Positions 8,925 to 18,254 of a stretch of DNA of 61,843 bases are shown one piece after another. How positions within the stretch are numbered: position 1 is the first letter of the stretch; the number at the start of each line of letters is the position of its first letter. The stretch lies in the NCBI GenBank assembly GCA_009837395.1, contig VXTP01000016.1:132631-194473 (forward strand). The letters run 5' to 3'. Under the pieces are notes generated by a model that did no database searches, had not been told where the DNA came from, and saw only the letters and a program-made list of their open reading frames with translations. This DNA is from Gemmatimonadota bacterium (GTDB lineage: Bacteria > JAAXHH01). The position numbers and the translations under genes were made by a program.

Positions 8925-11434
8925 GTAACCGGCCTTGTTCGGCGCTTTTCCATGATGAGCAGGTAGGCGGGCAGCGCGACCAGGGCCGTCGCCAGCGTGG
9001 CGATCTCGCCCACGTTGGCCATGATCCCGAAGGAATGCAGGCCCCGGTTGGACGTCAGCATGAGCGAGGTGTACCCGATCAGCGTGGTGGACGAACACAT
9101 GACCAGGGCCGCGCCTGTATGCTGTACCATATTACCTATGGAACCGCGCCCGTCAAGGCGGTAGCGTTGATACAGGTTCACGCTGTAGTCTACCCCGATG
9201 CCCAGCGTAGTGGGTATGACGATGAAGTTGAAGAAGTTCACCTTGATGTCGAAGAGCGCGATGAAGCCGCCCATAACCAGCATGCCGCCCAGCAGGGACG
9301 CCAGGATGACCACCGACGCGTGGATGCTTCGGAAGGCCAGTACGAGGAGCGTGATCACGCCCACGAAGCAGGCGATGGTGGCGATGGGCCCGTCGCGGTC
9401 CACGGCCTTCAGCATGTCGGCGAAGACCACGGCCTCTCCGGAAGAATAGATGACTTCATCGTCCGGAAGTTGGTTGGAACGGACGACCTCCGCGAACCGG
9501 ATCAGGTTCCGGCCGTTCCAGAGCCCGGCGTCCGACCGCGGGTAGACGTAGATCAGCCTGCCCACCGTCCCGTCCCGCTCCTCGTAGGGCCGCGTAAGCG
9601 CTTCGGGCAGGTCGTCCACGGTGATCCCGTCCAGGCTCAGGTTGTCGCGGAAATCGTTGATCTTCGCGAGCTGGTCGGGCGGGATGCCGAGTTCGTCGGG
9701 CGGATTCGTGTCGAGCATGTACTCGATGTCCCATAGGACGTCGATCTTGTCCTCCTGGTCCTCCGGCAGCAAGTCGAAAACGGTCCGGACCCGGTCGATG
9801 GTCGGATTGGGCACTTCCTTCTCGGCCTCTTTCTTGTCCAGCACGGCCCGGCGTATGCCCGGCACCTGGTCCAGACGGTCCGCCAGGATGACGGCCGGCG
9901 ACTGCGAAATGCCGAAGAGGGCGTTGACGCGGTGGTTGAGGATCCGCTCGTAGGTGTCGCCCCGCGGCTCGTTGCGCAGTTTCGAGAAGTCGTACTCGAA
10001 GGAATTCGGGAGCCACCACACCAGCAATGCGGCGCCCAGCACGACGAGGGAGAAACTCGTGCCCACCACGGCCCGTGGCTTCTTCTGCACCAGGTTGGCG
10101 AGACGGCTCATTGAACGGCCCCGGGAGACCTTCCGGGTCCAGGTCTTCCGTCCGAAGGCGGTGCGGTCCCAGAGCATCAGCAGCGCCGGCAGGAGGGAGA
10201 AAGTCGAAAGCCAGCACAGCAACATGCCCAGGCCGCCGATGAACCCGAAATGGTTGAAGCCCCGGAAATCGGTAATCATGAGGGTGCCATAGGCCAGGCC
10301 GGTAGACGCCGCCGAGGTGACCGTCGCCGTGAGCGTGTTCCGGAAGGCGATCTGCACGCCGTCCCGGGCGTTCTCTCCCCGCAGCCGCTCCTCCTTGTAC
10401 CTGGACATGAGGATCAGGCCGTAGTTGATGCCGTTCCCGATGATGATGGCGCCCAGGAAGGCGGTCTGCATGTTCAGGTAGCCGATGCGGAAATAGGTGA
10501 GGCAGAACGTCCAGAGAATGCCGACGACCACGACCAGCGTGATGTTGATGACCGGGACGATGGTGCGGAAGTAGAGGAAGATGGCCAGGGCGACCAGGGA
10601 CAGCGTGACGCCGGCCGACGTGAAGATTTCCCGGTTGACGGACTCGTACTGGTCCAGGATCAGGCGGTACTTGCCGGTGAGCCCGACCTTCAGCGACGGG
10701 TGGTAGGACGTGGGTTCGAGGCCTTCCGCGATGGCCAGGACCCGTTCGCACAGGTCCCGCGAGAAGGACACGCCGGTCGACGATCCGAAGGGTTTCAGGA
10801 CCATGACGAGAAACTGCCCCTGCTCGTCCTGTCCCGTGAAATAACCGTCGACCCACTTGTCCAGCTTCTCCGACGCCTCTTTTTCGTACTTCTCCTCCAG
10901 GTCGCTCACGGTGAACGGCTCGTCTTCCGTCTCCAGGCCGAGGTCTTCCTCGGAAACGAAAAGGGGGTTCTGTTCCAGTTTCGTCTTCAGGATCTGCCGG
11001 CTCAGCCGGCTCTGGATCTCTTCCAGGTCCTCCAGTTCGGCGTACAGGTACTTGTGGTCTTCGTAGAACCGCTTTTCGTCGTCCACCCGGTACTCGATGT
11101 AGCGGACATATCCTTCCGGAAGGTCGGACCGGAGCCTGCCGGCGAGGTCGTCGGCGTACCGCTGGGCGGCGGCCAGGTCTTCGGTCTCTATGACGACGGT
11201 CAGGTTGCCGATGCCGCCGACGCGCTCCGTGAGCCGATGTATATCGTCGACGCTCCGGTAGCCTTCGGGGAGCAGTTCGACGAAGTCTGTTTTCAGCTGA
11301 AGCCTGGAGGCGAAATGGACGGAAAGCGAGGCGGAAAGCAGCGCGAACAACAGGACCTTTGCCGGATGGCGGCATATGAAGGCGATGTACCTGTTCAGGA
11401 AGCGGTCTAGGGCGGCTCTGGTCTCGGCCTTCAC
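8921..11434 (-). CDS. RND/MMPL-family exporter
   Basis: An 837-aa RND superfamily protein of the MMPL/hopanoid-transporter type. It has two repeats, each one helix, a large periplasmic loop and a block of five helices ('VTLSLVALAIFLYFRTIVPVI' onward, and 'IATIACFVGVITLLVLAF' onward). Each block has the small-residue segment seen in RND helix 4 ('AIIIGNGINYGLILMSRYKEE', 'PTTLGIGVDYSVNLYQRYR'), where the aspartate used for proton coupling is present in the second half (GVDYS) but replaced by Asn in the first (GINYG). I prefer GTG 11434 because GAGGA precedes it by 7 nt; a TTG 11 codons upstream lacks one. First gene of the bsh operon, overlapping bshC by 4 nt. Confidence 0.88.
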   Translation of the reverse strand: MKAETRAALDRFLNRYIAFICRHPAKVLLFALLSASLSVHFASRLQLKTDFVELLPEGYRSVDDIHRLTERVGGIGNLTVVIETEDLAAAQRYADDLAGRLRSDLPEGYVRYIEYRVDDEKRFYEDHKYLYAELEDLEEIQSRLSRQILKTKLEQNPLFVSEEDLGLETEDEPFTVSDLEEKYEKEASEKLDKWVDGYFTGQDEQGQFLVMVLKPFGSSTGVSFSRDLCERVLAIAEGLEPTSYHPSLKVGLTGKYRLILDQYESVNREIFTSAGVTLSLVALAIFLYFRTIVPVINITLVVVVGILWTFCLTYFRIGYLNMQTAFLGAIIIGNGINYGLILMSRYKEERLRGENARDGVQIAFRNTLTATVTSAASTGLAYGTLMITDFRGFNHFGFIGGLGMLLCWLSTFSLLPALLMLWDRTAFGRKTWTRKVSRGRSMSRLANLVQKKPRAVVGTSFSLVVLGAALLVWWLPNSFEYDFSKLRNEPRGDTYERILNHRVNALFGISQSPAVILADRLDQVPGIRRAVLDKKEAEKEVPNPTIDRVRTVFDLLPEDQEDKIDVLWDIEYMLDTNPPDELGIPPDQLAKINDFRDNLSLDGITVDDLPEALTRPYEERDGTVGRLIYVYPRSDAGLWNGRNLIRFAEVVRSNQLPDDEVIYSSGEAVVFADMLKAVDRDGPIATIACFVGVITLLVLAFRSIHASVVILASLLGGMLVMGGFIALFDIKVNFFNFIVIPTTLGIGVDYSVNLYQRYRLDGRGSIGNMVQHTGAALVMCSSTTLIGYTSLMLTSNRGLHSFGIMANVGEIATLATALVALPAYLLIMEKRRTRPVT

Positions 11435-11560
11435 GGTGCATTCCTCGTGTGAAACACGCACATCCAAGGTATGGAAATATCCCCGTAAACTACTGGGGTG
11501 TCAACCACTAAAACGGCGAGTGCGACGGGGTTGCAGGACTTCGGCGAAAGGCGTTTTTCT

Positions 11561-11589
11561 TTGACTTATCCCGCGCGCGACCTTACATA
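11561..11589 (+). promoter_or_regulatory. Possible sigma-70-type promoter for the 11.7-kb operon
   Basis: TTGACT at 11561-11566, a 17-nt spacer and TACATA at 11584-11589 lie about 80 nt before the OPT-like start, in the divergent gap with the MMPL/bsh operon. The -35 match is good, the -10 match poor (3 of 6). Confidence 0.3.
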
Positions 11590-11670
11590 TGCTGGACCCG
11601 TTTTTTAATTCAAACCATTACCAGAAAACGCGAAAGCCGTTCTCCGCCCACTACATTTTCCGCCCACTCC

Positions 11671-13665
11671 ATGGCCTCAGTACAGCAAAGTGTTTCCGCC
11701 TCCGCTGTCCGTGCGACCGCGACCCGGATCATTACGCCGCGATCCATTCTCCTGGGCCTGACGAGCGTCGTCCTGATCTCCCTCATCGTCCCCTATTTCC
11801 AGTACACCATGGCCTCGTCCCAGCTGGGTGCGGATCATCTCCACATCGGCGCGCTGTTTCTGGCCTTCGCGTACCTGGTCGTTTTCAACGTGGTGCTGGC
11901 CAGGTGGAAGAAGGACTGGGCCCTCACGCCCCACGAGTTCGTCATCCCCCTGGTCATGGGCATGGCGGCATCGGGGCTGACGACCAACGGCATGGGCGCT
12001 CCGTTCATCTCCACGCTGATGGCCCCCTACCTGCTGGCGACGCCCGAGAACCAGTGGGCCGAGTATTTCTACCCGTACCTGCAGCCCTGGGCGAACGTCA
12101 CGAACCAGGGCAACGCCCTCACGTGGCTGGTCGACGGTATCCCACCCGGCGCGTCCATTCCCTGGAGCGTTTGGGGCATTCCGCTGTTCTGGTGGCTGAC
12201 CTTCATCGTCCCGGTCATCTTCATGGGCCTGTGTCTCGTGGTCATCCTCAGGCGGCAGTGGGTCGAACACGAGAAGCTCGTCTTTCCCATGATGCAGATC
12301 CCCCTCGCCTTCACCCGCGGCATGGAATCGCCGAGCCGCATCCCGGCCTTTCTATCGGAGAAGCGGTTCTGGATCGGCTTTTCCATCCCGTTCTGCGTGA
12401 TGATGTACAACATCGTCGGGTTCTTCACCCCGGTCGTGCCCCAGTTCCCCTACTTCGGATCGGCGCCGCCCATCGTATTCGGCGAGGGATTCCCGCCGCT
12501 GGAAATCAACTTCCGACCGGCCATCCTGGGCATTTCCTATTTCGTCAACCTGGACGTCCTCGCCGGTTTCTGGGTGTTCTACATGATCGGGATCATCCAG
12601 GTGGGGATCGCCCACCGGATCGGTTACGACATCCCGGGGCGGGACAACTACACCTCGATCCATCCCATGCTGGACTGGCAGAACATGGGCGCGTTCATCC
12701 TCTTCGTGGGATGGGGGCTGTGGCGGGCGCGGTTTCACATCCGCGCCGTGTGCTCCCAGGCCTTCGGCCGCCGATCGGACCTGGACGACTCGGACGAGAT
12801 GCTGCCCTACCGGGTCGCGGTCTTCGGGTTCATCGGGGGTTTCGTCTACGGGGTGGTCTGGCTGAACCAGCTGGGCATGAGCGTGCCCATCGCCGTGTTC
12901 CTCCTCGCCGGCGTATTCATCATCTACATCGGCGTGTCCCGCATCATCGCCGAAGCCGGGCTACCCTACGTGCGTTCGCCCATGATCGCCCAGGTGCTCG
13001 TGTTCTATTCGGTCGGGTCGGCCAACCTTTCCATGTCCACCATGACGGCCATGGCCCAGACGTACGGACCCGTCAGCGAGATCAAGTCGACCTTCATGCC
13101 CGCCTTCATGCAGGCGGCCAAGCTGTCCGAGATCGGTGCGCGCTGGCAGCGTGGCCTGGGTTGGTCGCTCCTGTCCGCCGCGGTGATCGGCGTGGTGATC
13201 TCGCTGGTCTGGACGATCTACCTGGGGTTCGACCTGGGCACGCGCCAGTTCACCAACGGCTGGTGGTTCGGCCGGATCGGATCGACCATCCCCTATAATG
13301 AAACGCTCACCAAGATCCGGGATCCCTTCGGGCCCGACACGTCGCGGCTCATGTTCTTCCTGGTGGGCGGTGCGCTCATGTTTCTGCTCATGACGCTGAG
13401 GGCCCGGCTGCCGGGCTGGCCGCTGCATCCCCTCGGGTTCTTCCTTTCATACTCCTGGCCCGCCCGGGCGATCGTCTCGTCCATGTTCGTGTGCTGGGTC
13501 ATCAAGAGCATCATGATGTGGGTCGGCGGCATCGAACTGTACCGGAAGGGGCAGCCCTTCTTCCTGGGCCTGATCTTCGGCGTGGTCACCGGCGTGGTCA
13601 TCTCCATGTTCGTCGACTACGTGTGGTTTCCCCACGCGGGCCATCATATCTACGGGATAGACTAG
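11671..13665 (+). CDS. DUF6785/DUF6784 (OPT-like) multi-spanning membrane protein, second copy
   Basis: A 664-aa integral membrane protein, clear paralogue of the one at 2844: 'VVILRRQWVEHEKLVFPMMQIPL' at about 190-212, 'GVSRIIAEAGL' at about 420-430, 'GWPLHPLGFFLSYSW' and the C-terminal 'GQPFFLGLIFGVVTG...DYVWFPHAGHH' match position for position in style. A long N-terminal helix starts at about residue 28. Predicted solute transport is inferred from its likeness to OPT transporters. Its stop is followed after one base by the GTG of the pseudopeptidase-permease fusion, so the two are almost certainly translated together. Confidence 0.82.
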   Translation: MASVQQSVSASAVRATATRIITPRSILLGLTSVVLISLIVPYFQYTMASSQLGADHLHIGALFLAFAYLVVFNVVLARWKKDWALTPHEFVIPLVMGMAASGLTTNGMGAPFISTLMAPYLLATPENQWAEYFYPYLQPWANVTNQGNALTWLVDGIPPGASIPWSVWGIPLFWWLTFIVPVIFMGLCLVVILRRQWVEHEKLVFPMMQIPLAFTRGMESPSRIPAFLSEKRFWIGFSIPFCVMMYNIVGFFTPVVPQFPYFGSAPPIVFGEGFPPLEINFRPAILGISYFVNLDVLAGFWVFYMIGIIQVGIAHRIGYDIPGRDNYTSIHPMLDWQNMGAFILFVGWGLWRARFHIRAVCSQAFGRRSDLDDSDEMLPYRVAVFGFIGGFVYGVVWLNQLGMSVPIAVFLLAGVFIIYIGVSRIIAEAGLPYVRSPMIAQVLVFYSVGSANLSMSTMTAMAQTYGPVSEIKSTFMPAFMQAAKLSEIGARWQRGLGWSLLSAAVIGVVISLVWTIYLGFDLGTRQFTNGWWFGRIGSTIPYNETLTKIRDPFGPDTSRLMFFLVGGALMFLLMTLRARLPGWPLHPLGFFLSYSWPARAIVSSMFVCWVIKSIMMWVGGIELYRKGQPFFLGLIFGVVTGVVISMFVDYVWFPHAGHHIYGID

Positions 13666-13666
13666 C

Positions 13667-16600
13667 GTGTATTCGCGGATATTCGGTTACTTCTTCCTCG
13701 CCGTGGGCGTCCTGCTGTTCCTCGCTGTGTCCGTCGCCGGACCGGCCTGGGTGACGGAGCACGTAATCCTGAGGATCGTCTCCCTTCCGGAAGACGTACC
13801 GCCCAGGCCCCTCGAAGAGGCGCCGGTGACCTGGGAAGAGGTCTCCGAAATCGTCACCCCGGAACGCGTGGAGGCCCATGTCCGGGCGATGAGCGAAAAC
13901 CCGTCCCGCGTCGTCGGCTATCCGGGAAACCGGGCGGCCATGGAGTACGTGGTCGATGCCTTCCATGCCGGCGGCCTGGCCGAGGTCACCGTCGACACCT
14001 TCACGGTATCCTCGCCCGTCGACCACGGTTTCACGCTGACGGTGCACGACTCCGTGGGGACGGAAATGCCGGTGTACCAGTTCTGGCCCAACCTGGTCCG
14101 GTTGAATTCCTTTACCGACGGGATCCGGGGACCCCTGCACTACGGCCGGCGGGGCGAGTTCCAGGCCTTCAACGGGAAGGAGATCGAGGGGAGTATCGTC
14201 CTGGTCGATTTCGACGGGCGCGACCAGTACCTCAACGCGCGGATGCTCGGGGCCCGGGCCGTGCTGTTCCACGACAGCGGCCCCGGTTCCGTGACCAACA
14301 ACCAGGCCCAGCGCAAGATCCTGGACGTGCCCGCCGACGTGCCGCGCTTCTGGGTCCCGGACCCCCACGCCGCCGCTGTCCTGGCGGCCGCGCGGTCCGG
14401 CGATGTCGAAGTGACGATCCGTGGACGCATGACGTGGGAACGGGCCGAGACCTGGAACGTCATGGGGTGGATACCGGGCCGGGACGAACCGCTGCCGGGG
14501 AGCGACGGCACGGAGAAATGGAAAGACCGGATCGTCGTGCTGTCGGCGTTCTACGACGCCATGTCGGTCGTACCCGGTCTGGCGCCGGGCGCCGAGAGCG
14601 CGGGGGGTATCGCCGCCATGCTGGAGCTGATGGACGTGCTCCGGGCCCATCCGCCGGGATACACCGTGCTGTTCCTGGCCACGTCCGCCCATTTCCACGG
14701 GCTGCAGGGCGTAAACGACTTCCTGGACCGGCACCAGCGAAAGGACGAGTTCTTCCTGGAACGGATCCCCGAAGAGGACCGGATCCCCTTCGACCTGTTC
14801 CTGGGCCTGGACCTCACCAGCAGGGCGGACCAGGTCGGCCTGTTCAGCTACGGCGATTTCATCTTCTTCACCTCGAATCTGGATATCCTGTACGAACCCT
14901 ATGCGGACCGGTACCTGAATTACGCGCGCAAGGCCGGGGTCCACGATGATGAGGATAGCCGGACGGCCTATCTCAACACGCTGACGCACCCGCTCCGGTC
15001 GCAGGAAAGCTTCATGCCCGCCGGTCCCGCCTTCGACCACGAGATGGTCACGCTCGCCGGGCTCCACGGCATGACCTTCGCCACGGTAAACGACAACAGA
15101 CTCCTCATCGATACCCCGAAGGACCGGATCGAGTACGTCGATTTCCCCAACCTGGTCCGGCAGATCCGAACGCTGGGCACGCTGCTGCCGGCCATGCTGT
15201 CCGATCCCGTGGCCTTCGACGTGGACGAGTCGATTCGGCTCAAGGACGAGGGCCGCGACATTGAAGGCCGGGTCCTCGAATTCGACCGAACGGTGGATTT
15301 CTTCAAGCCCAATACCCCGGTCTCCGACGCCCTGGTCGTCTACGAGCCCGGATACCAGAGCCACAGCGGCGTTCGTGGGTTCATGGTTACCCACGCCGAC
15401 TCGCTGGGGCATTTCCGGCACTCCATGGTCCGGTTCCCCCGGGGACCGACGGAACTGCGCAGTTACGGCCTCGCTGCCGACGGCCGGATCGTGTACGCCC
15501 CCGACCTCGGTGAAGAGGGCAACGCCACCTTTCCCCTCGCGGTGCCGAACTCATCCAAGGTGAACAATACCATACAGGTCCTCTTCCCCTGCGAGGAGAT
15601 CAACCTCTTCGATATCGTGGACCCCGGCGTCTTCGTCGCCCTCGACAACCTGACCGTACTCGGCCGGGACAACAGCCCGCTACGCAAGTACGGCGCGGCC
15701 TTCGTGGAAGACCAGAGTTTCTTCGGCAACTGGATGACCAACGCCGCGGTGGTCTTCGCCCGGCCCGAGGACCGGGTCAAGATGTTCATGAGCTCGGGTC
15801 CCCGGGGTGTCAAGTACCTGCTGACCAACACGCCCGAATCGTGGCTCGACGAACCGCCGGTAAGCATCTCGGACGACGCCATGGCCCTGGCCCAGGGACG
15901 GGGATTCACGGCGGACCAGGGCCTGATCCTCTACCCCTTCTACCAGAGCGCCCTGGACCTGTGGTCGCTCAACCGGGCCCGTCTGATGAAACTGGAGGAC
16001 CACGGCGTGACCAACGCCCGGGCCGCCGAACTCCATGAGGAAAGCACCGAAGCGCTCCGGGCCGCCCGGGAGGCCCTGGAGAACCGCCGTTACGACGCCT
16101 TCGCCGCGCGGTCGAGAGAGGCGTGGGGCTTCGAGGCGCGGGCTTATCCCGACGTGCGGTACGCCGCGGACGATACGGTGGACGGCATCGTGTTCTACTT
16201 CATGCTGCTGGTCCCCTTCTGTTTCTTCCTCGAACGGCTTTTCTTCGGTTTCACGGACATTCGGAAGCGGCTGGCCTCGGTGGGCGTCATCTTCGCGGCG
16301 GTCTTCATGCTGCTGCAGAACGTGCACCCCGCCTTCCAACTCAGCCTGACGCCGTACATGGTCTTTCTCGCCTTCCTCATCCTGGCCATGGCGCTGATCA
16401 TCATCACCATGATCGTCACCCGGTTCGACACCGAGATGAAGAACCTGACCCGGTCGGCGGCCGGCCTCCACGAGGCGGACATCGGCCGGCTGAGCGCCAC
16501 GGCCGTGGCCATTTCCCTGGGGATATCGAACCTGCGCAAGCGGAAGATGCGCACGGCGCTGACCGCGGTCACGCTGACCCTGCTGACCTTCACCGTCTTG

Positions 16601-18235
16601 TCCTTCACTTCCTTCCGGACCGGCATCCAGTTCTATACGCTGGACCGCGAAAACACCCCGCCGTACGACGGCGTCCTCATGCGCAGCCTGTCGTGGCACT
16701 CCCTGCCCACCTCCTTCCTGCCCTACGTGGAGAATGCCTTCGAAGACCAGGCGGACGTGGTACCCCGGTCCTGGTACGAGCCGGAGGACATGGTCAGCCC
16801 CTATATCGACCTGCGTGTGCGGGGCAAGGGGACCGCCACCACGGTACAATCCATCCTGGGACTGCACGCCGACGAACCGGCCGTCACCGCGCTGGACCGC
16901 TACCTGGTGCCGGGCGGACGGTGGTTCGCCCCGGACGAAAGGTCGGCCTGCCTGCTGCCCACGGAACTGGCCGAGCGGCTGGACGTGGGGCCGGAGGACG
17001 TGGGTACGGCGGAGGTGGAGATCCTCGGTGGACGCTATACGGTGATCGGACTGCTCGATTCCGATGGATTCGACGCCTACCGGGACATGGACGACGAGAG
17101 CATCATGCCCGCCAGTTTCTCCATGACCCGGACCCTGACCGACATGGACATCGAAGTGTTCATGTCCACCATCCAGGCCTCCGAGCACCTGCCGTCCCGC
17201 AACGTGCTGGTCCTGCCCTACCGGCAGACGCTCGACCTGAACGGGTCCACGCGGTCCGTGGCCATCGCGGGGTTCGCCGACGGCGAAGAGCTCCGCGATT
17301 CCGTGGAGGCCTTCATGTCGCGGGTCCTCCTGGCCGTGTTCGTCGGCATGGAAGACGAAGTGAGGGTCTACAGCTCCCTGGGCGCTACTTCGGTTTCGGG
17401 CCTGGCCAACCTGATCATCCCGGTGCTCATCGCGGCGTTCCTGGTGTTGAATACCATGATGGGCGCCGTGTTCGAACGGTTCCGGGAAATCGGCGTGTAC
17501 AGCGCGGTCGGCCTGGCGCCGAACCACGTCGCCGCCCTGTTCATCGCCGAAGCCGCCGTATTCGCGACGCTCGGGGCCGTTTTCGGTTACCTGTCCGGCC
17601 AGATCATCACCATGGGGCTCTCGCAATGGGACCTGCTGGGCGGTATGTCGCTCAACTATTCCTCCCTGTCGACCGTATACGCTACGATGGTCGTCATGGC
17701 TATCGTCTTCCTGTCCACGCTCTACCCGGCGAAGAAGGCCGCGGACATGACGGTAGAGGACGTGACGCGGCGCTGGTCACCCCCGCCACCCGACGAAGAC
17801 GACTGGTGCTTCGAGTTCCCGTTCACGGTGACCGTACCCGAAGCGTTGCCGCTGTCGGGCTACCTGAACCACATCTTCCAGACCCATGAAGACAGTTCGG
17901 CAGAGGACTTCGTCGCCGAGGGGACCACGCTCGACGCGATACCGGGGGATAACTACGACACGTATCACGTGGCGTCCACCGTCTGGCTGGCGCCGTACGA
18001 CCTCGCCATCAGCCAGGACGTGCGGCTTGAACTGGAGCCCGTGCTCCACGAGAAACTGTACCGCATCCTGATCGTGATCCACCGCCGCAGCGGAGACCTG
18101 GCGCAATGGCAGACGATCAACCGGCGGTTCTTTACTGTATTGAGGAAGCGGTTTCTCGTGTGGCGGACCCTCGCTGAGCCTATAAAAGCACGGTACAGGG
18201 ACGTCAGGGCTTTCGATCGCCACACGGCCCTGTAA
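13667..18235 (+). CDS. Fusion of M28-like pseudopeptidase with FtsX-type permease (1522 aa)
   Basis: After a membrane anchor (about 5-25) come a PA-like domain (about 155-210, 'GRRGEFQAFNGKEIEGSIVLVDFDG') and an M28-like domain (about 265-360). In the latter the metal and catalytic residues are gone: the usual H-x-D is 'AFYD', the usual G-A-N-D is 'GAESAGG', and the usual Glu-Glu is 'TSAHFHG'. From about 840 there are several helices, then 'RKRKMRTALTAVTLTLLTF', a MacB-like periplasmic domain and a C-terminal FtsX block (about 1243-1365, 'AAFLVLNTMMGAVFERFREIGVYSAVG'). About 150 soluble residues end the protein. No ATPase gene is nearby. GTG start, one base after the OPT-like stop. It probably binds, rather than cleaves, a peptide-like ligand; that is inference. 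Confidence 0.82.
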   Translation: MYSRIFGYFFLAVGVLLFLAVSVAGPAWVTEHVILRIVSLPEDVPPRPLEEAPVTWEEVSEIVTPERVEAHVRAMSENPSRVVGYPGNRAAMEYVVDAFHAGGLAEVTVDTFTVSSPVDHGFTLTVHDSVGTEMPVYQFWPNLVRLNSFTDGIRGPLHYGRRGEFQAFNGKEIEGSIVLVDFDGRDQYLNARMLGARAVLFHDSGPGSVTNNQAQRKILDVPADVPRFWVPDPHAAAVLAAARSGDVEVTIRGRMTWERAETWNVMGWIPGRDEPLPGSDGTEKWKDRIVVLSAFYDAMSVVPGLAPGAESAGGIAAMLELMDVLRAHPPGYTVLFLATSAHFHGLQGVNDFLDRHQRKDEFFLERIPEEDRIPFDLFLGLDLTSRADQVGLFSYGDFIFFTSNLDILYEPYADRYLNYARKAGVHDDEDSRTAYLNTLTHPLRSQESFMPAGPAFDHEMVTLAGLHGMTFATVNDNRLLIDTPKDRIEYVDFPNLVRQIRTLGTLLPAMLSDPVAFDVDESIRLKDEGRDIEGRVLEFDRTVDFFKPNTPVSDALVVYEPGYQSHSGVRGFMVTHADSLGHFRHSMVRFPRGPTELRSYGLAADGRIVYAPDLGEEGNATFPLAVPNSSKVNNTIQVLFPCEEINLFDIVDPGVFVALDNLTVLGRDNSPLRKYGAAFVEDQSFFGNWMTNAAVVFARPEDRVKMFMSSGPRGVKYLLTNTPESWLDEPPVSISDDAMALAQGRGFTADQGLILYPFYQSALDLWSLNRARLMKLEDHGVTNARAAELHEESTEALRAAREALENRRYDAFAARSREAWGFEARAYPDVRYAADDTVDGIVFYFMLLVPFCFFLERLFFGFTDIRKRLASVGVIFAAVFMLLQNVHPAFQLSLTPYMVFLAFLILAMALIIITMIVTRFDTEMKNLTRSAAGLHEADIGRLSATAVAISLGISNLRKRKMRTALTAVTLTLLTFTVLSFTSFRTGIQFYTLDRENTPPYDGVLMRSLSWHSLPTSFLPYVENAFEDQADVVPRSWYEPEDMVSPYIDLRVRGKGTATTVQSILGLHADEPAVTALDRYLVPGGRWFAPDERSACLLPTELAERLDVGPEDVGTAEVEILGGRYTVIGLLDSDGFDAYRDMDDESIMPASFSMTRTLTDMDIEVFMSTIQASEHLPSRNVLVLPYRQTLDLNGSTRSVAIAGFADGEELRDSVEAFMSRVLLAVFVGMEDEVRVYSSLGATSVSGLANLIIPVLIAAFLVLNTMMGAVFERFREIGVYSAVGLAPNHVAALFIAEAAVFATLGAVFGYLSGQIITMGLSQWDLLGGMSLNYSSLSTVYATMVVMAIVFLSTLYPAKKAADMTVEDVTRRWSPPPPDEDDWCFEFPFTVTVPEALPLSGYLNHIFQTHEDSSAEDFVAEGTTLDAIPGDNYDTYHVASTVWLAPYDLAISQDVRLELEPVLHEKLYRILIVIHRRSGDLAQWQTINRRFFTVLRKRFLVWRTLAEPIKARYRDVRAFDRHTAL

Positions 18236-18254
18236 CCGGAGGAGAGGAGCGGCG

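Noticed and set aside
9939-11440. Possible separate small proteins opposite the MMPL gene
   Set aside because: Antisense reading of a strong RND gene; no start signals.
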